Origin: Welwitschia mirabilis
Lineage: Eukaryota > Gnetophyta > Gnetopsida > Welwitschiales
Direction of reading: 5' to 3'
DNA length: 64,000 bases
NCBI GenBank assembly: GCA_051453625.1
Contig: JBOZIK010000001.1
Span: 279,656,763 to 279,720,762, forward strand
A model generated the notes under the pieces. It saw nothing but the letters and a program-made list of their open reading frames with translations, was not told where the DNA came from and did no database searches. The position numbers and the translations under genes are program-made. Shown piece by piece: positions 47,061-57,699 of the stretch (position 1 is its first letter; each line of letters begins with the position of its first letter).

Positions 47061-47739
47061 GATAAGATAATTAATTAGAAGAATTTCCTTAGGATTTCTC
47101 AATGTAACAAATGCTAAGGCCCTTAGGATTTCTCAAGAAGAAGTGCCTAGCCTAAATGAATTTTAGGGATTAGAATCATTTACCCTAAGAAGGACTCTAA
47201 TGCCAGTTTGATGTGAAATGAATATAAAAAGCATTTAAAAATAATAAAATGAAAAACAAAATGGATATTCAAAATTATAGTGAGCCCCTAATTAGTTGAT
47301 CATAATATCTAATGGTAAACCCCTCAACTAAGCATGTATAGAGATCCCTCAAATCTCTTCCTTATTTGATGGGAGGCATTATGTTTATAAAAGATATAAT
47401 TTTTCTAGCAAACTATCATATCCATTTGATGAAAAATGATTAAATCTTGAGTGAAGGATACTTGACTTAGTGTATAGGGTTATTACTAATTCAATCTTTA
47501 TTAAATACAAACAAAAATAAATTATAAGGTTATTAAAGAAGATGGACATGCATTTCGAAGATACAAATGAATGCAACAAGGTTTATCTTCAAAGAAAGAT
47601 CCATTAAAAAGACATGCAAGAAGACAAGAAGCCAATATATTTCTTAACATATAAAGTTTCAATAGAAAATATGAAAGTAGTATGTTAAAAGATTACAAAA
47701 ATGAATACATGTTAATCTAGTTAGATGCCTTATCAAAAA

Positions 47740-48450
47740 TTAATACTATGAAATGATAATGATTAATGCTAGCACCTTTATATCTATGGACTATGTTAAA
47801 GTAGTTGATGTTTTTAAGACATAGGATTATTAAGGTTTTGATACTAGTGGATTTTAATTTGGGGATGAGGCATTGTATGAAAATGAAGCTCAAAAGAAGG
47901 AAATAAACCAATAACCAACTTACTGTAAATGCAATATGAAAAGGCATATTAAAAAAAGCTATTTATTACCTACACATAATGATAATCCCTATAACAATGA
48001 TAAGTTTTTAAGAAATTTTAACAATGTTACTCTAGAGGATGATATTATTTAAAGATTTTCAATTTATTTATAGTTAACTCCCTTAGCATCTTGACATATT
48101 AATAATGGAATTTGTATAGTCTTTATCACCTTGGGTTTTTGAGATTTTTTAGAGAGTAAAGATTTTTATACAAATTTACAAGTTAATAAAAACTAGCTAC
48201 ATTAAAATTTTCTTACATAGGTTTAAGATTCCATTAGATTTATTCCTATAATATGATGTAATATCTATGCATGTTAAATGATTTTGAAAGGCCCTTTTTC
48301 TAGTGCTAAAAGGAATCTATTTACATTTCTATTTTTCACATAATTTCCCCGATAGAATTTAGTAAGGATATAAATATTGTGTTTAAAATTTAATTAATAT
48401 TCATCAAGTTGAATGCTTATAATTATGGAATTATGTTTTAAAATGATTGA
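47740..48450 (+). pseudogene. Copia gag/protease fragment, arm 3 (plus), with zinc knuckle
   Basis: Best preserved arm. The plus strand reads MDYVKVVDVFKT, G-F-D-T-S-G-F, F-G-D-E-A-L-Y-E-N-E-A-Q-K-K-E, and PTYCKCNMKRHIKKSYLLPT at 47909-47970, a CCHC knuckle with the first and last Cys now Tyr and Gly now Arg. Then N-N-V-T-L-E-D-D-I precedes the expected protease start. Homology to arms 1, 2 and 4 is clear. Confidence 0.75.
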
Positions 48451-49999
48451 TACTTGGATTCTTCTTTATAGATCATCCTAAGATACCTAGTCTTTTATAT
48501 AGATGAATAATTCAATGATACTAGTATCACTACTTGATTCATGATGTTACTAATATTTTAGACCATCTTAAGACATATTTAGGGGACTTAAATAAATGAT
48601 TAAATAATATTAATATTAGAAAAATTATTTTACTATGCATGATAAATGTTATCCATAAGAGAAAGTACCACGTAAGATTAATTTATTATCAAGATAATTT
48701 ACTAATCATAAAAAGATTTTACATATAAGTTATTCAATTTAGATTTCAAATGGCATGAATATAGTTATATATAGAATGGATCATATTACATTAAAATGTT
48801 AAAAAAATAGAATAATATAAAATATATTATAAAGTTAATACAATAATCATCTAAACCCTAGTAATACATTAAAGGAAATAACTCTAACTATTAAATACAA
48901 AAGAAAATTTTAAATGAACTATTACATTATAAGTAATCACAATTGCATTAATAGTGAATTAAAAAATAAGATCCATTACTGAAAACACTACATCAAATTA
49001 ATAATCAATTTAAAAGTAAGTCCATAGACTTAGTAAGGTAGATACCTTATAAAATAATCAATTATAGCCTTATCTTACAAGAAAAAAGTCTTATAACCTC
49101 ATGAGGAAATAGATGATCATTATAATCATGGAAAATGTAAATCTTACAAAGGTCATTTAAAGATAGAACAGAGTGAATACAATGTATCATAATGAAATAT
49201 GAAATAGAATCCTTAAGGAATTTTATGCTTATATAACTAAGGATTATATTTTTGTTTATAATTTTACATATTGGGTATGTTGACATACATGAAATCATAT
49301 TATGATTAATTTTCTCGGCATCATGATTAATCAAGTAAAACTTTTTTCCCCCTCTCTAGAATGTTGATGGTACCAAGGATGAAGTAGTAGAACTAGTCTT
49401 ATTTGGTTCTTTACATAGACCAAAGACTTGGTATTTAAGTATGATCTATAAAATAAATAAAATCCAACTATCAATAACATTAAAAACTAATTTAGTAATT
49501 ATAAGGATTAAACTTAATTAATGATAATTGAATGTTAAACATGATAGTTAAAAGATATTCTATGTACTAAGGTTTATAGAGAAAAATGTATAAAATTAGA
49601 CATGTAAATAGGTTTGTTTTAGGATCATAAGAAGATCCTTTCAAAGCCCTTTAATATGTAGAAATCTTGCACTATATCATGGGAAAAAACCTAATGCAAT
49701 GTTAGTACTATGTAAGATAATTTTAATGCAGTGAGTGTCTATGAACTTCTATATCTATATAAACATTTTTACCTTTTAACAGAATTTAACAAATCAAAGA
49801 GCCACACACTATACAAATACCATTATTAGTATGAAATGATGTTAAGAGAATCCATCATGAATAAATCCAACATGATCAAAGAAGATCATCCTCTAGAGTA
49901 ACAATGTTACAATGTCCAAGAAACTTATCCTTGTTAAAGTAGTTATCATCATAAGTATGTAATAAATAGTTTACCTTTCCATGTTTGTCTTTGACCATT

Positions 50000-50358
50000 A
50001 AATAAAAAAATCTTTTTTTGTTCTTTTTAAACAAGAGGTACCCCTTTTTTTTTGCTTTAGATGGAAATCATCTTCAACGATTCTATTGAGAGGAGTCCAA
50101 TTCTCTTGATTTGATCCCAATATCATAAATCAAGAATCCCTGCAATACCATAAAAATACATTACAATTCCTTGTGGAATAAAGATAATTTATTGAGATGA
50201 TAAAATCCAACATTTTGGAAAGATAGTGTTAGATTTGGCAAGAGAGTTTTAGAACTCTCTTTGAGATTTTTTCCACTAGGGCCTAGAAAATCGACATTGA
50301 ACATGCTTTTTATATTTGGGTCTTTTACTAGTAAGCCTTGATAAGATTTTCAGATGGC
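50000..50358. other. Insert present only in arm 4
   Basis: Comparison with 46840-46875 shows that about 360 bases are extra here. They are less AT-rich at the middle, with agaggagtccaattctcttg and an actctctttgag block, but carry no LTR, clear inverted termini or coding motif. A small transposon or filler DNA are both possible. Confidence 0.5.
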
Positions 50359-50461
50359 ATAATTACATTCATTATAAGTTGGTTATTGGTTTCTTTTCTT
50401 ATTTTGACCTTAATTTTCATATAAAGCCTTAGCCTTAAATGAAAATCCACTAGTATAAGAA

Positions 50462-50971
50462 NNNNNNNNNNNNNNNNNNNNNNNNNNNNNNNNNNNNNNN
50501 NNNNNNNNNNNNNNNNNNNNNNNNNNNNNNNNNNNNNNNNNNNNNNNNNNNNNNNNNNNNNNNNNNNNNNNNNNNNNNNNNNNNNNNNNNNNNNNNNNNN
50601 NNNNNNNNNNNNNNNNNNNNNNNNNNNNNNNNNNNNNNNNNNNNNNNNNNNNNNNNNNNNNNNNNNNNNNNNNNNNNNNNNNNNNNNNNNNNNNNNNNNN
50701 NNNNNNNNNNNNNNNNNNNNNNNNNNNNNNNNNNNNNNNNNNNNNNNNNNNNNNNNNNNNNNNNNNNNNNNNNNNNNNNNNNNNNNNNNNNNNNNNNNNN
50801 NNNNNNNNNNNNNNNNNNNNNNNNNNNNNNNNNNNNNNNNNNNNNNNNNNNNNNNNNNNNNNNNNNNNNNNNNNNNNNNNNNNNNNNNNNNNNNNNNNNN
50901 NNNNNNNNNNNNNNNNNNNNNNNNNNNNNNNNNNNNNNNNNNNNNNNNNNNNNNNNNNNNNNNNNNNNNNN
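50462..50971. other. Assembly gap (510 N)
   Basis: Undetermined bases inside arm 4 of the repeat. An assembly break at a highly repeated, inverted structure is expected. Any long open frame drawn across it is an artefact. Confidence 0.99.
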
Positions 50972-51060
50972 TTATATCCTGAATATGCCAACTGCTTTAT
51001 CATAGCCCATGAACACAAAGGTACTAACACTAGTTACTAACATTTCATAACCCTAATATT

Positions 51061-52704
51061 TGATAAGATAATTAACTAGATTAATAAGGGTTTAATTTTT
51101 TAGCCTTTTAATATAATACTTCAATATTTTCTAATGTAACATTAAGTTAATCCAAGAAACATGATGGCTTTGTATTTTTATATGTCTGTATAATAAAGAT
51201 TTCTCTAAAGACAAACCTCATTACATGTGGCAAAAAATGTCTCATTAGGTTTAACTTTATTTTTGAATTCTAAGAAGACATATTTAAATCCTCAAGATGT
51301 CTTTATAATGAAAAGATGTTTTTAAGAAGATATATGTCTTCATAGAAATTACTAAAATTGATAGTAGAGATATTTAATATTTTAAATATGTTTTTAAAGT
51401 CTACAATCATCTTTGACACTAAAGAAATCATTTGTACAAGTTCAACAATTAATAGTAGATGCCTTTGATTCTTATAGATGTTTATGTAGTCATCAAACAT
51501 CTATGATCTTTGATAGATGTTTATCCCATAAGATACTATAAAAATTTCATTCAAATATTAGAAAATCCTCTTTCTCATAATGGAATCCTTTAGCTAAGAT
51601 GTTTATCTATGCATTTAGATTATCAAAAACTCTTTAAAAATGAGTTCAAATCTTGAAACCATTTATCATTTTATTGTATTTTAACAAATATGGTAATTTT
51701 TCACTTCTTTTCATGAAATAAAAAAATAAACCATCAAATTCTTGAGACATGGATTAAATCTAGAGTTAAAGAATGAAGAATGAGCAAGCTTAAATTAGTA
51801 ATAATAATAAAATATGTTTGATATTTGAAGTTGAAATGAAGCATGCATGAATATTTCAAGTAAAAATGAGGTATAAGTAAAGAAATAAGAAATTAATTCT
51901 TTAATATGGTAGCATTTCATTATTCTCTTTTAAGAGGTATCTCCTTGTAAAATGTTCCTTATAACATGCTTTTATAATTTAAGTGGATGGCATTTCATTC
52001 CATCTTATTAAATTTGGAATAACTCCCCTTAAATTTTTTTTAAAATGTAATACATGTTGATACAACATAAAAATAACAGACTATTTAACTAATTGAAATA
52101 AAGAGTACAAATAATAAACATGAGATAATATTAGTCACATAAAACCATACATTATGAGAATACCTCCTTTGGGATAATATGATTATAGTTAGTATCTTCA
52201 ATTTGAATTAAGCTCATCCTTGAGAAGAAATTATTCATCTTAAATGGATCTAACCTCTCTATCATGAGATTTACACATTACTTTTTAAGATGAGATGTAT
52301 TTAAGCCTTAAAATTCCCTCATTGAATTTGTTCTTTATGAAATAGTATGTAATTTTAATGTACTTTGACTTCTTATGAAAACTATGCTAGGAAACAAGAG
52401 TGCCAAAAAATATAGAGCATAAGACTTCTAAAAATGTAAATTTTATTTCTCTTTTTTCTTATTTAAATAAAGAGCTTGCTTAAATAAATAATCACATTAC
52501 TAATATTTTTTCAAATTCCTAGTGTGGGATCATGATATGTACTAGCCTTAGAAATTCCCCCCTCAATGTGGAAATATGCTCTCTTCTAAAGGAAAAACTA
52601 AGTGTCTAAGGGAAAAGCTTGGGAATGCAGCCTATAATAAACCCTTTGGAAATGAGTTGTCATGTGAGGGAATTACTTAGTGAAAGAAGCAATCAATTTA
52701 CTAC
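51061..52704. other. AT-rich DNA with no recognisable gene
   Basis: Nothing recognised on either strand. A few runs such as aagacatattt-aa repeats around 51290-51330, and short open frames without motif. Confidence 0.5.
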
Positions 52705-52840
52705 TACACATCTCATATTAGATAGGCTTATTATGTGCATTACACATCCTATAATCCTAGGCCAAAAATGTACTACATGTCTTGCAGTACTAGGTCATAT
52801 TTGTAATACACATTCCATAGTACTAAGATTAGATGTGATT
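52705..52840. repeat. 33-bp minisatellite, four units
   Basis: Units begin tacacatctcat (52705), tacacatcctat (52741), tacatgtcttgc (52774) and tacacattccat (52807); the last three are spaced exactly 33 bases. Because 33 is a multiple of three, an open frame (52619-52858, plus) runs through it and gives an 11-residue repeat containing I-L-G/V-L-G. That frame has no other support. Confidence 0.85.
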
Positions 52841-52999
52841 TCAATCAGAGAATCATAAGTTAAATGAAGCCCATAATGTATAATAAATGAGTTGGACTCA
52901 CCTCATTATCGATTCAATATTGAATTGAAAATACTAGAACTTCTCCTAACTAAGTATCTTTGTTTGAGCAGCAGTTATTGGATTTATCATTAAATGATG

Positions 53000-53450
53000 T
53001 ATTAGCATAATAACTTCATTTCATATGAGTTTCTTAATTTTATGGACCAACTCCAATGTACCACTTTCTACAAGAGCATAGTATTCTTCATTCATGACTT
53101 GACCCATTCATTGTATAGAATGATGTCTTTCAAAGAAGTTGGTTTACAATCAAAAGTTAAGTGAAGGTTGTCAACATCATTATCATGAGTTGTATGCAAG
53201 CAATGTTTGGTTTTAATTTTACCCTTTTCATCATTATGGACATCTTGAAAAGTAGACTGTAAATAAGTACTTCAAGTCACTGAGGAATAGTTTCAACTTC
53301 TTTGATTAAAGAACCTGTTGAATTGCTTTTGAAACCATAATTAAGAATGTTTAGAGTATCAAATTGTGTAATTTTATAGGTTGCACAAAAGTCATACCAA
53401 TAGAAGGAACTAGAGTAGGACTAGTAGCTACATCTCCACCTTAACTATAG
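53000..53450 (-). pseudogene. Ty1/copia linker and start of RT, remnant
   Basis: Minus strand near 53200-53030 reads D-C-K-P-T-S-L-K-D-I-I, NEWVKS, then after a one-base shift MNEEYYALVESGTLELV. This fits the opening block of copia reverse transcriptase (P-x-x-x-x-E-A, W-x-x-A-M-x-E-E-x-x-A-L-x-x-N-x-T-W-x-L-V). No further RT follows to the left; it stops near 52990. A fragment only. Confidence 0.8.
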
Positions 53451-53812
53451 GATATTGAGCATTTAAGATGGTTACTGAATTAGATGAATCTTGAAGCTTT
53501 AAAAGGTCAAGCTGAGAATCAGTGTTTGTAATCTCTAAAAGGATGTCGACATAAGAAACAATGATCTCCTAAAAATTTTCCCTCAAGTTCTAGGATGAGG
53601 ATCTCCTAAAAAGAATTGCCTCATAATTTAGAGAACTAATTAAACTAGATGAAATAACTAATTAAACTAAATGTATTAAGGTTGAAAAAAAGCGTACATT
53701 ACAGGGGAAAAAGGACATGAAAGGAAATAATATAGAAAGAGGCAAATAGAGATTAAAGGCAAGCAAAAACAAACATACTCCTCTATAGAAAATCAAGGCA
53801 TAACCAAAATGA

Positions 53813-54040
53813 ATGCTAATGATTAAAAATATAGTGGCATATCCTAAAGAAAAGAAAGATAAAGAAAATCATGATAACAATTCATTTCAACAACTACATC
53901 TAATGAAAGAGGAAGAATATATCCCCCAATCTGATAAACAGATAAACAAAGAGAAGCCAAGTAAGGTTGAAAGTCATATGAAAAGAAGGCCTAGCAATAG
54001 AGTGCTAAGAGATAGAAAAGTAAAAAAAAAAATGTGGTAA
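53813..54040 (+). pseudogene. Lys/Glu-rich short open frame at the LINE 5' side
   Basis: A 75-codon open frame, very rich in Lys, Glu and Arg and ending in N-R-V-L-R-D-R-K-V-K-K-K. Position upstream of the LINE linker suggests the tail of ORF1 or the start of ORF2, but no RRM or zinc knuckle is visible. Identity not established. Confidence 0.35.
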
Positions 54041-54699
54041 ATAGTTTCGAGGTAACTATTAAGGATACATTGAAAAACGGTCAAGGATCATCTTAGAAGA
54101 GGCTTAAACAAACCTGAAGAAGTGTCGAAATCGTAAGGGTTTAGGAACTTCCTATAAAAAAGAAAAACTTTAAGAGATTTAATTAACAAATATAATATAA
54201 ATTTAGTTTATTTATAGGAGATGAAAATGCATAACAACATAACATTAAGTCATTTTTGATATCATGAAACAAATTTGCTAAGACAGTGCAAGGGAATTTA
54301 GAGGGTATTATGATCTTAATAAAAAAGAAAGTAGAGCTAATTCATAATACTAGATACCATCTAATTATATATCTTAAGAATAAATACTAAATCATAACAA
54401 ATGTTTACAATCCACAGAATAATAGAGAGAAAGACTTAATGCTAAACAAATTATTGAATTTAGTTGAGAATAAAACAAAATAGATAGTTATTAGGGACTG
54501 TAACTAGTAACCTCATAGATAGGAAAAAAAACAATGGGCAAAAATTGGAACAACAAAGGATCTAAGATTATTAAGGACTTTATTATAAAAGAAAATATTT
54601 TAAACATTCCAATTATAAGATGCAAATTTACATGTTCAATACAAGAGCTAAAGAAAATCAAATAATGTCCAGAATCAATAGGATTTTAATAGAAAAGAA

Positions 54700-55330
54700 A
54701 ATAATCAAAATTACAATTAAGGCTTAGGGCCTAAATAGAATGGCTTTAAACCATAGACCCATCAAATTTAGAATCAATATGATAATGCTCCCAAGGTCCT
54801 CCTTTAAGATGGAAAAATTCCAAATCATGATGGAGGAGACCAAGAATGTGATTAAAAAAAATTGGAACGATGATGAAAGTAATAGTTACATTTCTATATA
54901 GGGGCTTAAATGCTCTCAAAGCTCATCTTAGAGGACTGAGATAGAAATATAAAGATAGGTTTAAGCACAAGAGGGAGTTGGAGTAAGAGTTATAAAATAT
55001 TTAAATAAAAGAAAAATGCGGGAGAGACTAGGATAGTCTGTGGGCCAAAGAGTGTAGATGTCTCCAAGAATTACAAGAAATAGCCTTAGATAAAAAACAT
55101 TATTAGAGAAAAAGATCTAAAATCAAGTTGCTACAAAAAGGAGACAAGCACATTAAATCCCTTTTTTACCAAACTAATTAACAGAGAATAGATAACATAA
55201 TTAGGAAGCTCACTACTAGAGACTAAGTTCTTGAAGATGGAAAGGTAATTACTACAGAAATGCAGCCATATCTTAAAAGCATTTTGGAACGAGAGGATAT
55301 CATCCCCGATCTTATTTAGGTAAAAAAGAG
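54700..55330 (+). pseudogene. LINE endonuclease-to-RT linker, remnant
   Basis: The plus strand reads NHRPIKFRINMIMLP, F-Q-I-M-M-E-E-T, K-N-W-N-D, later QEIALDKKHY, KIKLLQKGDKHIKSLF, R-K-L-T-T-R-D and V-L-E-D-G-K-V-I-T-T-E. These match the plant LINE pattern S-D-H-x-P-I, F-R-F-x-x-M-W, (S)-R-x-x-W-L-x-x-G-D-x-N-T-x-F-F-H and I-x-x-L-x-D-x-x-G. Stops and shifts throughout. Confidence 0.78.
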
Positions 55331-55469
55331 AATTTTAAACAAGGATAATTCAAATATAAACAAGCTAATAAGTAGAGAATAAGTGCAAACAACAATTCAA
55401 TCAATGAAAAATAATAGAGATTTAAGTTCAAATGGGTGGCTAGTAAAATTATCCAAGGCATATTTCTAT

Positions 55470-56230
55470 ATCACAGGGGATAACTTACATGTTCTCATGT
55501 ATGAAATCTTTAAAAACATGTACATCCTAATTGATATGAATAGGACCTAGGTAGTTTTTATCCCAAAAAAAAGAGATGCAAACAGACTAGATAATTATAG
55601 GTCTATAGGGATATGCAATGTGATATACAAAATCTTTACAAAAATAATGGTAGGCCATATCACCCCTCTATTATCCAAGGTAATTTCTAAGAGTCAAGCT
55701 GGCTTCATCTGATCCAGATACATTTAAGATAAAATTCTTTTTGACTTATGATATCATTAATTCTGTTAGGTAACATAGGTTTCCTTTACTTCTAACTAAA
55801 CTAGATATAGCTAAAGCATATGATTTAATAAGCTAGGAATCTTTAGTAGTTATCCTAAGGAAAACTAGCTTCAACTTAGATATCACTAAGCTTTGGCAAT
55901 ACATGAAAGCCTGATTCAAATTCTATGTAGAGATAAGTAGCAGTAGATTAAAATTCTTCTCAATAGTATGTGGACTAAGGTAGGGAAACCCTTATCTCTA
56001 TATTTCTATTTATCTGTACTAAATGTTCTATAGGAAATTCTCAAAAGGAATGCAGTCTTAAGGATAAAATTGGAAACCAAACATTCATCAATAACTACCA
56101 TGTAGATGATATAATCATAATGATTCAAGTCTTTAGTCGATAAGCTAGAGCTATAAAAACTACCATGAATCTTTTTGACAAGGTTATAGAACTAAATACT
56201 AACTAGAACAAGTCTAAAATTCACATCATC
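55470..56230 (+). pseudogene. LINE reverse transcriptase, remnant
   Basis: Reads V-V-F-I-P-K-K, N-Y-R-S-I-G-I-C-N-V-I-Y-K-I-F-T-K, ISKSQAGFI, then D-K-I-L-F-D-L, TKLDIAKAYDLI, W-E-S-L, later CGLRQGNPY. These are the plant LINE blocks I-P-K, R-P-I-S-L-x-N-x-x-Y-K-I, Q-x-A-F-I, L-D-x-x-K-A-Y-D-x-V, G-(L/V)-R-Q-G-D-P-L-S-P. The F-A-D-D box should be near 56100, where the text reads Y-H-V-D-D-I-I. The G-N-P and V-D-D changes and many stops show it is inactive. Confidence 0.88.
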
Positions 56231-56269
56231 GGTAGAAGCACTAGGAAGACGAGCAATATCATTAGAATG

Positions 56270-57070
56270 TTACAAGCCAAGCTAAGAGATCTATAGGACA
56301 TATATCTAAGAATTCCTATTAGAAATTGGCATATATTCCTAACCTAAATATTTATTTAAGAAAAAATTCAGAGGAAATGCAACACTTTGTTAAGTAAGTT
56401 TCTCTCCTTAAAAGCTAAGATTATCTTAGTAAAGACTTTTCTAAGCACTTCATTTAGATATATAGCATCCTTGATCACTCCCTTTCCCCAAGTATATAAT
56501 CAAAAAAATCCATAAGATGCTAAAGGAATTTATCTATTCTAGAGGGAAGGATAGAAATCACATCCATATATATAAAAAGGACTTAATATCTCATCTTAGG
56601 AATGCCAAAGTTTGGGAATACATAATTATGAAGATTACTTACTTACGGGAGCTCATAAAATAATCAAGAGATTACTTGCTAGAGGGCAACCATGGAGTAA
56701 CCTCATCAATCACAAATACCCATCTTAAACAATAATTGGAGGGGAGTTATATCTTTAGACGCATTTATCAAGAGCTAGAAGAAAATTAACTAAATTAGGC
56801 ATGACCAATAAAGCATAACAAAATCCATCTTAGTAAAAAAATATGACAAAGATAAAGAAGGGAAGATTTTAGTGGAAGTAAATCCTTAATAAAATAAAGA
56901 TTTTCCACTTACTTAAAGACCATAATAGGGTTTTAATAAGAGATCAACTCATGAAATAAGGCATGCAAGTTTCTGCTACATGCTCGATTTGTCAATCACA
57001 TCAAGAAGATAATCACCACATTTTTCATAAATGAAAATGGAGTATAAGCTTATTAAAATTAATGATAAGT
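56270..57070 (+). pseudogene. LINE C-terminal thumb and zinc-binding domain, remnant
   Basis: Reads R-N-S-Y-x-K-L-A-Y-I-P then KFLSLKAKIILVKTFLSTSF, matching the W-x-x-K-x-L-S-x-A-G-R-x-x-L-I-K-x-V-L-x-x-I block of plant LINEs. At 56935-57050 it reads RDQLMK, GMQVSATCSICQSHQEDNHH and I-F-H, then W-S: the zf-RVT domain (L-x-x-R-G-x-x-x-x-x-x-C-x-x-C, then E-(S/T)-x-x-H-L-F-x-x-C). The two Cys and the His-His pair are kept; the final Cys is a stop (TGT or TGC to TGA). Confidence 0.8.
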
Positions 57071-57699
57071 TAGTATGCAACAAAACAGGATCCCACTTAA
57101 TGGAAAATAGAATGGATTTGGATAATGTGGTAGATTTAGAATACTAGAAACCACATAATTCTTAATAATGCCCCTCACCCCATCCTTATTAAAATGGCTA
57201 GAAGGATTCAATTATACCACTTGAAAATTCAGGTAGCAATGGAAACTATACCAACATATGAACCAGTGAATCCAAGCCTTTTAGAAGGCTACTTGAAACT
57301 TTGAAGTAAGGTGTAAGCTATCAGATGGGAGGTGTTGCTATACAAATTAAAAGGGAAGCTCGATAGTGATATCGTCCCTTTCCTTAGGTGTTTAAAAGGA
57401 AGAAAGACCACTTTTAGAAAAATTCCTATTAATCTTACTGGAGAAGCACTAGATTAATTTTTAGAAATTCTAGTAGAAGGGGAGGAGATTCTCCTCAAAT
57501 GTAAGGATAGATAGAGATCTTTCAGTTCTTTCTAATTGGTATTCTTAAGCTCTCTAGTGGACATATTAGGAGGAAAGTGCTCCTATTCCAGTGGGGAGTG
57601 GGGGTCAAATTAGTTAACAAGTATTTTATTCAATCATGTTGTTGCTCAAAACTTACCAAATTACATTTTGTTTTTTTAAAGCCCTAGATCTAGGGCACT

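Larger units (their letters stand above)
44001..47099. repeat. Tandem unit 1 (~3.1 kb) holding an inverted pair of copia gag fragments
   Basis: The unit starts caatgaaacaaatgctaag and is repeated from 47100 (caatgtaacaaatgctaag) in the same order: a gcccttaggatttctcaagaag block, ggactctaatg, tgatgtgaaatgaatata, a tctctcttatttgatg block, a plus-strand gag fragment, A-rich centre, and a minus-strand gag fragment. The two gag fragments are inverted relative to each other: the plus strand at 44690-45300 matches the minus strand at 46985-46400. Confidence 0.88.
47100..51060. repeat. Tandem unit 2, with an extra ~360-bp insert and a 510-N gap
   Basis: Second copy of the unit at 44001-47099, about 3.1 kb when the insert (about 50000-50358) and the gap (50462-50971) are set aside. 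Order and orientation of all blocks are the same, so the inverted pair formed before the tandem duplication. Confidence 0.87.
49560..51060 (-). pseudogene. Copia gag/protease fragment, arm 4 (minus), broken by an insert and a gap
   Basis: Inverse of arm 3. Minus-strand pieces S-G-F-S-F-K-A-K-A-L-Y-E-N-Q and G-Q-N-K-K-R-N-Q lie at 50450-50380, and a Y-D-K-A-V-G-I-F-like piece lies beyond the gap at 51000-50980. The zinc knuckle region is split by ~360 bases (50000-50358) that are absent from arm 2. Confidence 0.65.

Noticed and set aside
49062-49334. 90-codon minus-strand frame, with a decayed parallel in the other tandem unit
   Set aside because: Possibly a downstream copia piece, but no integrase or RT block could be confirmed.
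50410-51030. 206-codon minus-strand open frame
   Set aside because: Mostly N from the assembly gap; only the edges are real and belong to gag arm 4.
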